Assembly (NCBI GenBank): GCA_009363875.1
Contig: CM018688.1
Location: forward strand, 59,001,001 to 59,065,000
Direction: 5' to 3'
Length of the DNA stretch: 64,000 nucleotides
From: Mikania micrantha
Taxonomy: Eukaryota; Streptophyta; Magnoliopsida; Asterales; Asteraceae
A model generated the notes under the pieces. That model saw nothing but the letters and a program-made list of their open reading frames with translations. It ran no database searches and was not told where the DNA came from. A program made the position numbers and the translations under genes. How positions within the stretch are numbered: position 1 is the first letter of the stretch; each line of letters begins with the position of its first letter. Below are positions 21,094-33,400 of this stretch, piece by piece.

Positions 21094-21309
21094 CCCATCG
21101 CGGTACGCGATGGGCACCTAACGGGGCCTTCGCGGTACGCGAAGCCTGGGCGGGAAGATTTGAATTCTCCGAAAAGCGTCGCGGTACGCGACGACCGATC
21201 ATCTTCCACCATCGCGGTACGCGGCGTGTTTCGGGAACAGAATGATTATTTTAATCATCGCGGTACGCGGAGCTGCTTTTTGGACATACGTCGCGGTACG
21301 TGACGACCC
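21094..21309 (+). repeat. Array of GGTAC-centred palindromes in S1
   Basis: Six copies of CGCGGTACGCG (one CGCGGTACGTG). In the first three and the last, the flanking arms pair: CCCATCGC/GCGATGGG, CTTCGC/GCGAAG, CGTCGC/GCGACG, and CGTCGC/GTGACG with one G-T pair. Copies four and five pair only near the centre. The array ends about 20 bp before the TATA-like TTTATAAACC, so it lies in the presumed promoter. Dimeric protein sites or hairpins are both possible. Confidence 0.85.
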
Positions 21310-21325
21310 TAGCACGCATAAAATC

Positions 21326-21335
21326 TTTATAAACC
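21326..21335 (+). promoter_or_regulatory. TATA-like motif of solo LTR S1
   Basis: CTTTATAAAC followed within about 50 bp by a CT-rich stretch (CTATCTCTCTCAACC), as in many plant core promoters. It lies just after the palindrome array. It is inferred only. Confidence 0.5.
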
Positions 21336-23919
21336 CAATTTTAATCAATTCTGTCGATCCTACTCTATCTCTCTCAACCATTCTCGACATATCCGACCTA
21401 GAACGCTCTGTGGAAGCCATTTCCATCAGTTGGGAGCAATTTTGAAGGTGATTCAAGCCCTTGGAGAAGAATCGAAGGAAGAAATAGCAAGAAAGAGACA
21501 CCACCATCACTTGGGACGACCCAGGAGCTGTTCTCAGAGGATTCCAAGCTACTACCCACCTGTTCCAGCCCCATCTCGACCTTCTTGAACTCTCGTAAGG
21601 TAGTCCTAGCACTATTTCGGGTTTTTAGCACATCTACACTCACATGCAAGCCCTTAGGCTACATGCATTACCATCACCACTTTGAGCACGAAATTTTGTG
21701 ATGTTAGATCTGTTTTTTGATGTTGTTATTACTGATTTAGTGAGTTGAGGATGATCTATGATGATTCTTATTGAATGAAGTGTTGATTTGTTGATTTGGC
21801 TATGAAATATGCACTTTTAACAACATGCATGCATGATCTAGCATGATTCACATGATTCTTGATGTTGAAATATGATTATAAATGATATTGGGTATGATTT
21901 AAGAGATTAGGAGTGTTGATTGTAGTCAAGAAATGTCAAAGTGTGTTAGTTACTATAAATAGTAACTTTATTTGTGCAAGTAGATGGTTAGATGAGTTTG
22001 TAACCACATGCATGTGATTAAACCTATGATTTATGCTAAGAAGGATATTTTATGATGTTATTGATGCATTGGAATGATTAGAACCATTAAAAATGCGATT
22101 CTTATGAATGTTACTAAAAATAGTAACTTTTTAGCGCAAGTTTGCAAATGATTGATGAATATGATAATGTTATGAGTCTAACATGTTTATTTAGTGATTA
22201 TATGATGATATTGAAAGGATTATGTTGTTGGGAGACTTGATTTTGGTTATTTTCATAAGTTACTAAAAATGGTAACTTTATTTTGCTAAGTCTATGATTT
22301 GTCACATGTTAGTCGTAACGATCCTGATTAACGGACTATTTAGGACTAAGATAATGATATTAGATGATATTGGTTGTCAAACTTGATGATATATGCTTAA
22401 TTTAGAAACTTTCTAATTTTAGAAACTTTTACGCGCAAACTTTGCTAAACCAGCTATGTGTAACTACGTGCTATGTGATAACATGCTCATTTAGGATAAA
22501 TATGCATGTTAGAATAAATCGGAAAGGTGATTTTATGCATGACTTGCTAAATATGGAAACTTTCCTAAAATAGAAAGTTACTATAAATAGTAAGTTTCCT
22601 CATGGGAATGACTTTTGGTATCCGCACACTTCACACGACACTAAACCGCACGTTACATGAGCACTTGGTCCAAAACCGTCACCAACGGGTCGTTAGGTCA
22701 AACACGGTCAACACGGTCAAACACGGTCCTGTGAGGCCCACATGTATGCAAACACGAACTCATAGTACCTATGTGACATAGGTGACTACTAGCCGGCGAG
22801 CTACACGATCTCTTTTGAGCAAACGCATTACACAAACTCAAGTGAGTTTACGGCCCCACTTTTACTCTTTAACTGATTTGCTAAACTATTGGGGTGAGAA
22901 TACTATGCAATTGTTTTTAGATGTATGACTGGTATGTTGTGAAAACCATTTTCGAGTGTAACTTTTATCGCTTAAAGTCCTCACTTATCCTTACCGTTAG
23001 TTGTGTATCAAACGAGTCGTAATTTCGTAGTACTACTGGGTTTGACTAACCCCACTCGGCACCAATGTTGACTGGAGGTCATAACGAGTGTAATTTCGAT
23101 GGGAATGCGGGTTCAGCGATGACCTGCGGAGACAAACGGAAACAGTCTAGTTTCGGTAAGATGAACTGACACACTCCACGGATCATAGTATCCAACAACT
23201 AAACTTAACATACCCAGTATATGTCTGTTTATTATTTTTGTCTGTCTAAACCTGTGAACTCACCAACTTTTTAGTTGACACTTTTCGCATGTATTCTCAG
23301 GTAACTGATGGAGCACACGCTAGGATGCGCACAAGGATGTGTTAAGGAGTCTGACTGGCATATAGACTCAAGTCCTAGGCTTGTGTGTGCATTTGTTGAT
23401 TTTAAAACAATCTGAACAATGTAGTGTCTGTTAAACAAATTATTTTTCCGCTGCAACTTATTTACTTTTAATGTTAAACATTTCCGTTGCTTGTTTATGA
23501 AAACTGGTTTTATTTATAATTGTATGTGATTGTGAAACTCATATAGAGTCGTTCTATATGACCGTGAGCTGTGATCCTGGCCACGTCACACCCACGTGGA
23601 CTGACGCCACGAGTGGGAATTTGGGGGTGTGACACATTTAAACAAAGTCAACACTAGGTTGGTGAGTTCATAAATTTAGTAATTGAAATCAATTGGTTGG
23701 TTATTATTCATGATCTCCATGTTACATGCACAAGTCTCATTGGTCACACGCGATGTCCTCTCCATAGTTATACTTACAATTGGTGCTTCGTCCAGTCAAG
23801 CATGCTTATATATAGGGCATACGAAAAGGTCAAGCCCAGACGCCATCCCACCACATACTCAACAAGATTTCGCACCACTTGAAGTACAACTATGGATACC
23901 CATCTTTTTGTCACATGAT

Positions 23920-24165
23920 CTCACATTGTCTCATCACATAGACTCATATAGTCGCATCTTGTCTCATCACCTAGGCTCATATAGTCTCATATTGTCTCAT
24001 CACGTAGTATCATATAGTCTCATCACATAGTCTCATATAGTCTTATCTAGTCTCATCACATAGTCTCATATAGTCTCATCACATAGTCTCATGTAGTCTC
24101 ATATAGTCTCATATAGTCTCATCACCTAGTCTCATATAGTCTCATGTAGTCTCATATAGTATACT
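23920..24165. repeat. GTCTCATATA/GTCTCATCACATA array, 3' LTR of C
   Basis: Tandem mix of AGTCTCATAT and AGTCTCATCACAT units. The matching array in the 5' LTR (46796-47115) is longer and ordered differently, so copy number has changed since insertion. It sits inside predicted intron 2 of C. Confidence 0.9.
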
Positions 24166-25734
24166 CCCTAACCACATAGTCACACAATCACATAGTTTCA
24201 TATTATCAACACAGCGTTATAAGATCAATTCTTAATACACTTATATTACTTAACAATTGAATGGCATCACAAACATACGTTGTTACGATGTCATCCTAGG
24301 TATGTTCTAATCATGGAATGAACACAATAATAGGATCCCTAATATTTAACATTTTCTTATAAGCTCAGGTCTTATCATACAATGTCAGCATATAAGAGGT
24401 GTGACATATTGAAACTAGGTTATCATAATGTCATCCTTGACATCACACGTAATAGTCTCATAGGTTGTCTCGATGTTATGTATTCCTCTGTAATCGTAAC
24501 ATCGTGTTGTAAGAACTCGTCTTATGACATGATGTTAATAAAGGTGGGGAATGATCCCCTCATCATGAAAGTATGTTATCATGATTATCACTCGTGTTGT
24601 TATTTGTATTTGTCTCATGTTATCTCTTGGTTATCTCGTTATAAGAATCTTAAAGTATTATAAGATCTAGTCTCATAAGTATATTATTCCCTTGTGTTGA
24701 TGTACTCATGATGCTATATTATCATGAATCATCTTAGATCGTTGATATATGTTGTGTTCACACAAACACACGAACAAATGATAAGCGATAATAAAGATAA
24801 ACAATTATTATCTAAATTGTAATATAAGCAGAATGTTATACTAAAACTTTTAAATAAATGAAAGTTAAGCATGTTTCTCAACCCCGAGCATTGAAATCAG
24901 TAAAGATTAGAAAAGGGGTATATGAACTCACCTTGTGTTTGAAGTGGTTGAATTAGCTTAAGTAAAGAATGCACGCGCTCTTGTTTGTACTTGTAGTTGT
25001 GTTCACGATCCTGTATTGATTTCATGTCGTTGTAACTTATAAGTATAAGTTGTAAGGTTTTGTGCGTGTGTATGTGTTATCCCTAACTTTGTTATCACCT
25101 CTTGGTCTCGATCCTCATTTGGCCCAATTCCCTTGAAGTAGAATTTATTACTACTTAAATCAACTTAGTTTGAGTTTAATGTACAATTATAAGTCATCAA
25201 TTGTTTTAACACTATACTCATCACTTTTGTAACAACACATGTTTACTCGTCCTAATTCTCATATATGTCCTTATTAACCATTTAGTTTATGAATTCGATA
25301 ACATTTAAATTCATTGGGTTTAGGAAGGAATCTTGGGCCGAAGGAGTCTTTGAGACCTCATGAGTTTTGTGGGCCGAATCAACTGGGCCTTGGGCCGGGT
25401 ATCAGGGATGTGGACCAATACCATGGCCATGGGCCATGTAAATCTAATTGGGCCGAAACTATGTGTGTGTATAGAGTGGAACGGTTGATCTCATGTTCAA
25501 GGATTTGTATGGGCCAAGTATCAATTGTTGGGCCTAATGTGTGGCTGATTATAATTGTTTAAATCACATGTAAGCTATTAGGCCAAGGATTCCAACTGGG
25601 CCGTGAACTGAATAAGGGTTTTGGGCCATTCCATTGGGCTGAAACTATTAGGAGTTGTTGGTATGGAGATTGGGCCGAAGTGCCTAGACTAGGCCGAAGG
25701 TGTATGTCCCAACAGGGGGTGTTCGGCTAAGAAA

Positions 25735-26215
25735 CCATCACATCGGCAAGGTTCGTGGCTATCACCAGGAAGGTTTGTTTACCCTGGGTTCGTGTACTCA
25801 AAGTTATTCTGATGACACAAGGTTCGACTGATGTAGGTCATAGATTCGGCTACATGGTATCCATTAGTTCGAAGATGGTTCGGCCGGTTTTCTTTTCATG
25901 GGTTCGTGAAAATGTGAAGGTTCGGTGGATGACTCAGCATAGGTTCACATGTACCATGGGTTCGGCTGATAGGTTGTTGGCATAGGTTCAGCCGAGGTCC
26001 GCTCCTGCTGAGGTTCGCAGCCCATGGTTCCATGCACGTAGGAGGTTCGTTGTTTCCCAAATGGTTCGGTGGTCAAGGTGAAAGGTTCGTCTATTATATA
26101 GGGTTCTTGGAGGGTTCGCTGGTAATGCAGGTTCGCTGCCCAGCTGGGTTCGGCAACTCTCCTGCCAACCACGTTGAAGCCCAGCTAGTCGAAGGTTCGG
26201 ATCTTGCTTTTCGCA
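25735..26215. repeat. GGTTCG-rich array, 3' LTR of C
   Basis: Over twenty GGTTCG words (CGAACC on the minus strand, which is the sense strand of C) at irregular spacing. It matches 48600-49065 in the 5' LTR. On the sense strand it follows the donor-like GAG/GTAAAG at 26397, the same place as the array in A. Confidence 0.85.
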
Positions 26216-26467
26216 AACCTGCTTAGGCAACAATCCCCTCATCGGACTTGGGGTGGTGGTAGGGTGGTGATCTTGCAAGTATGGTTACTCATGGTCGTGT
26301 GTTTCCAACTATGGGAGATGGTCGACCGGTTATAGGTTTGATTAGAACAAAAAGAATGTAGAAAACCCTAATTCTCCGAACATTCAAGCATCTTTACCTC
26401 GAAATTCTGTGGGTAACTCTTCAGATCTGTTGTACTCCTATGTAGAGGAGGTCAAGAGCTACACGTA

Positions 26468-29400
26468 TGTCACACCCCGAGCCGGCGGGGTAGGATCGGG
26501 TTTCCCCGACGGGCGGAGGGTTCCCAGGGCGCGATATCGTGAGTGATAATCAAAATGATCAGATTGTTCACGTTGCACATGATATATAAATGGGAAACTT
26601 GCTAAAATAAAATAAAATTACAAAGTTAAAGTACATCAGTTAAGTTCATAATTTAACAATGTAAATCTACTATAACATCATAAATCTTCAACCTTGTATC
26701 TGCACAAGATATACAAAATAAATGTGTATGATGTCCAAAAATATGCAGGTCCAAAAAGCTAGGTCCTCTATCTGTAACCTAGTCCAAAAGAAACAACTCT
26801 TCAGTTGACCTGTTCGTCACCTGAGAAGTCATGCAAAACTAAAGTCAACACATGGTTGGTGAGTTCATATAGTTAGTATTTGAAAATGATTTGAAAACCT
26901 CTTTCGGTAAAGAACCTTAACCTCATTAACAACACATGTAATATCCACATCAGTATGCTTATATATAGGGCATATGTAAGGGACAAGCCCTAGCCAACAT
27001 CCCACCACATACTAATATGCATATGGCACGGTTGTTAATGATAATTAAGCATTTTTACCCAACCAACTCTGATTTAGATTCTTGCTTTCCAAAATTTGAT
27101 TTACCTTTGATTCTCTTGAGTTCATCATAGATACATGATTTCCCAAAAGTCATTGATAAAAATATAATGTTGATTATTTAATTAAATAATTAAATAAAAC
27201 ATTTAAATACAACTAAGACATGATGATTGGGCTTTATTTAACTCAATCAATTAGACTTAGTTGTTGGTGGTTGTCCAAGTGGTAACCTCTCACACGTGAC
27301 CCATGTCACGCATAACTCCTAAGGAGTACACCTGAACTGAGCGGGATTTTAATGGTTTGCCCATTATAGCCTGACCCAATGGTCTTCTGCATCTGAAAGG
27401 GACTTTAAGGATATCCTTTGATTCTTGATCTCTTGATTCTCTTGATTTGACTTTGATATTGATTTCATTTGATCGTTCATGTTATTGCCCGTATAGCCTG
27501 ACTACAAGAGCCTTCTATACCTGAAAGGGACTTTATACGTGTGTTACACGTGGTCTTGATTCCCTATACAACTGACATCCACCTTAACTTGAATATTAAT
27601 GATTTCATTAGATCATAATGACTTCATTATTTTCATGATTCACACACATTTATGATTTCTGATTCCTTGAGCGTCTTGATCTTTAGAATTCCCATGATTC
27701 ACAATGATTATTGATTTGATTATGATTCTTTGTTCTCAGATTCCACACTGAATTGGATTTCCTTTGAATTTGATCCTTTGATTTTGTTCATTTGATTTCA
27801 CTTTAAATTTAGGTTCTTGAATTTGAGCTTGATAGACTAATGGTTGGTTTAGAGTTTAAATTTAAAGTATTACTCATAAGAGTACTTTATTTAATTTGGC
27901 TATTTGATCTGTTTACTAATTACCTAGACAGGAGTCTAGGAGTGTCAACAAACATATATATATAAAATATATAATAAATAAAAGCATTTAAATAAACAGT
28001 TTAAATAAAACAGTTTACGCATGCTTCTCAGCCCCGCGTTTTAAAACAAAAATGTTAGAAAAGGAGCAATGAACTCACCTGTGGTGCTGTGCAATGAATC
28101 AAAAAGATGATGCGCGCTCTTTGAATGTTGCTTATGTATCTTTAGCACCTAGTTGTTTTAAGAGATTCGAATACAATAAGTATTTATAATAGACGTTGTA
28201 TCTAAGGCTTTGGTCTCGGTGTGCAACTAAGTGTCCTAGATTACTAATGTGCTTCTCTAACTCCTTCTATATAGCCTAAAACATTACCCATCAACAACCC
28301 TCATCCCACTTCACTAGTTAGAAGTCTTTAATTAAAATGTTTTTTAATTTATTTCAATGTAATTAAACTCTTAAGTTTTAAGAAAAACCTTTGATTTAAT
28401 TTAATGAGATTTATCAATCAATTTCTTTATTCAACGACATTATTAAATTAGGAAAAGTATAGTTTTTTATGATGGAATTAGGTTAATCTTAAATGATTAA
28501 CCTTGACCCTTTACTAGATTTTGATCGTTTATGGGTATAATCCATCCTAGATAGTTCAACTGAACTACCTACGGTAGTTATTCATTCTTATGAAATGTCT
28601 AGGTATTAGATGTTAATGGTTTAATCAACATCATAACCTTAGACCTTGATCTTTTATTTTCTATAAATTTCCAAGTGTTTTGAACTAAAATGGCGTTAAA
28701 ACTCTATTATAATGTGTTCCACAAAAGCTCTTGTCATTCAAAACTCTAATTCTTGATCCCTTGTTAACTCTATGTGTGTTCTTTAGGTATCCTTTGATTG
28801 AGTGCATGCCAGGTAACCCTAATGTTCCCATGTATGAACTCATATGGTCCAATCCTACTTCCCACGCACTCATATGATCAAGTCCATGCATGCACACACA
28901 CTTGTCTCACATGCATGTATTACGTTTCCACCCCATGCACACACCTCAACCATTCATGCAACTATGGTCTTGCATGCTGATGAGGATGGCTCAACCGAGA
29001 AGCTCTTGGCCGAAAGAGTATGTGGGCGAAGTAACTCGGCCGAAGGGGTGTTGCACGAATAGCTTGGACCGAATGTGGTTTCACCGATCGAATGGCTTAG
29101 GTCGAAAGAAGGTTGGCCAAAAGACTATGCCCCGATCGAATGAGTCCAGCCGACTATGTGCCGAAAGAAGGGAAGACCGAATGAGTTAGCATGGTCGAAT
29201 GACTGTCTCCCGAATGACATAGACCGAATGGGGGCTTGGTTCAGGTGAATAGGGGTGAGCCGCATGAGGGCTGGGCGAAGGAGATCTCGGCCGAAAGTGG
29301 TTGGGTTGAGAGTTGCTTATTCGGCCGAATGTGGGGGTGATGAGGCCATTCGCCCACCTGTGCAGGAGTCATTCGGCCCTCACGGTTTGGGACTTGCAGC

Positions 29401-30434
29401 CTTCATCGAATCAGGTTTCACGCTCAGCCATGGTAACTCACTGGTGCCTACATTGTTCTAGGGTGTGGGGAAATGATTTCCCTAAGGTTTGAAGTGGTTT
29501 AAACCGGTTTCTAGGCGAGTTCCAAACTAGGGTTTTCAAAGCTTCAAAACCGAGCTAAAAATCGAGTTTTACCTCAAATTGACCAGATAAACTCTTAGAT
29601 CTGCTGTACTTCTGTAATATAAAAGTTGCGATGGTTGTTTAGACACCAAGAGGGGTCGATTTCATGATGAAATGGGGAAGAAATCTTAGAGAGAAGGAAG
29701 TGTGTTCTAGAGAGAGAGGGGGAACGAAAATTGAATGGTGAGGCTGGTTGTTGGTGGTGGTTGTGGCTGTAAATGCGACAATAAATGGCTCAAAATAAAC
29801 TAGGTTCGTTTGGGTCCGTTCGGTTTTGCGTAAAAATGCCGTTTCTCGTCGTTTTCGTTACGAAACGACTCGGTTTCTAAAATAGAATTCATAAAGTTAT
29901 TTTAGGTTGTGATTCCTAATAAATTAACTAATTATCTTCTATTTATTTAAATTTCAAAAATATTTAATTAACGTTTAATTCGAATCGCGCGGTCATCGCG
30001 CGTATTTGTTCGAATCGTCACCCGATCAAATACGACAATAACTACACTTTTCAATATTGTTTTCTAATTATCGCATATCATTCAGAACGTTAAACTTTCA
30101 GATATATTCATACAGATCGTCACCTATACGAATAACCCGTCAATTTAGGATTCACGTAACGATATTCGTGTGTTTTGTTCTTTAAAGTCTCGCATACGTT
30201 TATACATAATAAATCCTAAACAAACAATCACATGATGGTTATGTGTTGTCAAATAATTATCTGACTCAAGAACCCTATTTCTGAACTTTGTTTCCTGAAT
30301 TGAATCTGAACTGTGATTTGATAACATGTAATGAAAATGATATACAATAGATAACTGAAATATGTACCTTATTTACTGTTTATATCACTGTTTAAGATCA
30401 CTGTTTCGGTAACGGTTCCGGCACTGATGTTACA
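26468..30434 (-). repeat. 3' LTR of element B
   Basis: 3967 bp, from TGTCACACC to GATGTTACA on the plus strand. Minus-strand landmarks: donor-like GAG/GTAAAA (29572), a CGAA-rich array (28994-29380), TATAAATA (28188-28181), donor CAG/GTGAGT (28078), acceptor TTCTCAG (26821). It differs from the 5' copy in the donor, which is intact here. Confidence 0.93.
28994..29380. repeat. CGAA-rich array, 3' LTR of B
   Basis: Irregular repeats of CCGAA, CGAATG and GGCCGAAAG, much richer in GC than the surroundings. On the plus strand it reads CCGAA whereas the minus strand is the sense strand of B, so its polarity is opposite to the array of A. The second copy is at 37855-38245. The ORFs that cross it are by-products. 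Confidence 0.75.
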
Positions 30435-30435
30435 G

Positions 30436-30444
30436 TCTCCCCTT
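30436..30444 (-). other. Polypurine tract of element B
   Basis: Plus strand TCTCCCCTT, so AAGGGGAGA on the sense strand, one base from the 3' LTR at 30434. It is identical to the tract of element A. Confidence 0.9.
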
Positions 30445-30468
30445 GTTAGAGAAATTTCGTCCCGAAAT

Positions 30469-33400
30469 TTAAGAGTTGTTATCGGGTACGACTTCCTCTT
30501 CAAACAGTTGGGGGTACTTTGACTTCATGTGATCTTCACGTTCCCAAGTAAACTCGGGTCCGCGTATTGAGTTCCAACGAACCTTTACAATCGGAATACG
30601 GCTTCGCCTCAGTTGCTTGACTTTGTGATCCATAATCTCCAAAGGTTCTTCAATAAAGTGTAACTGATCATCAACTTGAATCTCTTCGATTGGAATGATG
30701 AGTGATTCGTCAGCAAGGCATTTCTTTAAATTCGAGACGTGAAACACGTCATGCACACCACTGAGTTCATCCGGTAATCTCAGTCGATAAGCTACAGGAC
30801 CAATACGTTCGATGATCTCGAACGGTCCTACGTATCGTGGTGCTAGTTTGCCTTTCGTTCCAAAGCGTACAACGCCTTTCCATGGGGATACCTTCAACAT
30901 GACTCGGTCTCCCACTTGGAATTCCAACGGCTTGCGCCGTTTGTCAGCGTAGCTCTTTTGTCTGCTCCTTGTTGCTTGTAGTCTTCTTTGAATCTGAGTT
31001 ATCTTGTCAGTGGTTTCCTGAATAAGTTCTGGCCCAGTTATTCGGTTGTCTCCAATTTCAGTCCAACAAATCGGTGATCGACATTTGCGGCCATAAAGAG
31101 CCTCGAATGGTGCACATCCGATACTGTTGTGATAACTGTTATTGTAGGAGAACTCGATCAGTGGTAAATGGGAGTCCCAATTCCCACCGAAGTCCAATAC
31201 ACATGTTCTCAACATGTCCTCTAGGGTTTGAATAGTACGTTCGCTTTGACTATCCGTTTGTGGGTGGTAAGCTGTTCTCAGATTTAACTGTGTCCCTAGA
31301 GATTTCTGTAGCAATTGCCAGAACGTTGATGTAAATTTGTTGTCTCTATCAGAGATAATAGACAATGGCACATCGTGTCGTACTACTATCTCACTGATGT
31401 ATAATCTTGCCAGTTTCTCCATCGTGAAGGTTTCACGCATAGGCAAGAAGTGAGCAGATTTTGTTAAACGATCAATGATCACCCAAATTGTATCATGACC
31501 ACTGGAAGTGCGAGGTAGCTTGGTAATGAAATCCATAGCTATTTGTTCCCACTTCCAGAGCAGAATCTCAGGCTGTTCCAGTAAACCGAACGGTCTCTGG
31601 TGTTCCGCCTTTACCTTCGCACACGTAAGACATTGACCGATGTACTCTGCTATGTCTTTATTCATTCCCGGCCACCAATAAAACCCACGCAAGTCTTGGT
31701 ACATTTTATCGGCACCTGGATGAACAGAATATTTTGTCTTGTGTGCTTCATCGAAGATAAGTCTTCTTAGTTCATCTACCACAGGAATCCATATACGGTC
31801 CTTATAGTAAATGATTCCATCAGGCTTCATATCAAACTGTTTCTCTGCTCCACAGTCAAGTTCCTTCTTTAGATTTCCTCTATCAATTGCTTCTTGTTGT
31901 GCTTGAATAATCTTGTCTCGTAAGCTTGTCTACACCGTCATTCCCATTGCTCTGACGCGCAAGGGTTTGACTCTTTCCTTCCGGCTCAAGGCATCAGCTA
32001 CAACGTTTGCCTTTCCCGGATGGTACTTGATCACACAATCGTAATCATTCAGAAGTTCAACCCAACGGCGTTGTCGTATGTTGAGTTCCTTCTGATCAAA
32101 GATATCCTGCAGACTCTTGTGGTCTGTAAATATGGTACACTTAGTGCCATATAAATAATGTCTCCAAATCTTCAAAGCAAAGATTACAGCTCCCAGTTCA
32201 AGATCATGGGTAGTGTAATTCTTCTCATGAACTTTCAATTGTCTTGATGCATATGCAATCACTTTGTCCCGTTCCATTAATACGCAACCAAGTCCCTGAT
32301 GGGATGCATCGCAATACACAACAAAGTCATCACATCCTTCTGGGAGAGATAGGATTGGAGCATCACACAATTTCTGTTTCAATGTCTGAAAAGCATCTTC
32401 TTGTTTCTGCTCCCAGACAAACAGCTCACTCTTCTGAGTTAACTTAGTGAGAGGCAAAGCTATCTTAGAAAAGTTCGAGATGAACCTTCTATAATAACCC
32501 GCCAATCCCAGAAAAGACCGTATCTCTGTTGGCGTCCTCGGAGTGTCCCAGTTCTTTATTGCTTCAATCTTGGCGGGATCGACGTGTATTCCCGCGCTGT
32601 TGACTACATGACCTAGAAACTGAACTTCTCTTAGCCAAAATTCACATTTTGAGAATTTGGCATAAAGTTTCTTTTCCTTCAACAGCTTCAAGATCTTCCT
32701 GAGATGTTGCTCGTGCTCTGCTTTGCTCTTGGAATAAATCAGTATATCATCAATAAAGACAATGACAAACTGATCTAAATACGGCTTGCACACTCGGTTC
32801 ATGAGATCCATGAAAACTGCTGGTGCATTCGTCAGCCCAAAAGGCATCACCAGAAATTCGTAATGCCCGTATCTGGTTCGGAAAGCCGTCTTCGGTATGT
32901 CTTCATCTTGGACTCTAAGCTGATGATAACCGGACCGTAGATCAATCTTCAAGAAATACTGAGCTCCTTGCAACTGATCGAACAAGTCATCAATCCTCGG
33001 CAATGGATACCGATTCTTGATAGTCAACTTGTTCAACTCTCGATAGTCGATGCACATTCAAAACGATCCGTATCTTCACGAACAAGACCGGAGCTCCCCA
33101 AGGTGAGTAGCTCTGTCTGATGAATCCTTTATCCAGTAACTCTTGTAACTGGTTTGACAACTCCTGCATCTCCGAAGGTGCTAGCCTGTAAGGAGATTTA
33201 GCAACAGGAGTTGCTCCAGGAACTAAGTCAATTCGGAACTCTACCGGTCGCACAGGTGGCAAACCTGGTAGGTCTTCAGGGAATACATCTGGATACTCTT
33301 TCAATACTGGTACATCTTGTGTCTTCTTCTTGTCTTTCTCCTTCACCACCACATGAGCCAGGAAAGCTACACACTGCTTCTGTAAACACTTACGCGCCTT

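Larger units (their letters stand above)
20820..23634 (+). mobile_element. Solo LTR S1 (2815 bp)
   Basis: TGTGACACC to GGTGTGACA, flanked by CATTT at 20815-20819 and 23635-23639. There is no PBS, polypurine tract or coding region, so it is a solo LTR left by recombination between two LTRs. Landmarks: an array of GGTAC-centred palindromes (21094-21309), TTTATAAACC near 21327, a CT-rich leader, donor-like AAG/GTAGTC (21600), donor-like CAA/GTGAGT (22842) and acceptor-like TTCTCAG/GTAAC (23300) with TTGAC upstream. Its middle resembles none of the other LTRs here, so it is a separate family sharing the same plan. Short repeats AGTTACTA.AAATAGTAACTTT occur at about 21946-22640. Confidence 0.92.
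23635..26467 (-). repeat. 3' LTR of element C, piece 2
   Basis: Starts with the CATTT copy after S1 and ends at the ACGTA before element B. It matches 46500-49294 of the 5' LTR. It includes the GTCTCATATA array (about 23920-24165), the minus-strand donor-like CAAG/GTGAGT (G at 24931), GGTTCG-rich sequence (about 25735-26215) and donor-like GAG/GTAAAG (26397). Confidence 0.92.

Noticed and set aside
21199..21612. Minus-strand ORF of 137 codons in S1
   Set aside because: It overlaps the promoter-like region and palindrome array of a solo LTR, and other frames are open too. No recognisable protein.
23920..24165. Possible CRISPR-like array of regular repeats
   Set aside because: The units are 10-13 bp, contiguous and without unique spacers, in a plant LTR. 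It is a minisatellite.
25945..26278. Could the GGTTCG words be Pol III B boxes or tRNA fragments?
   Set aside because: The base after GGTTCG is mostly not A and the CC is not at the right distance. There are no A boxes or tRNA folds.
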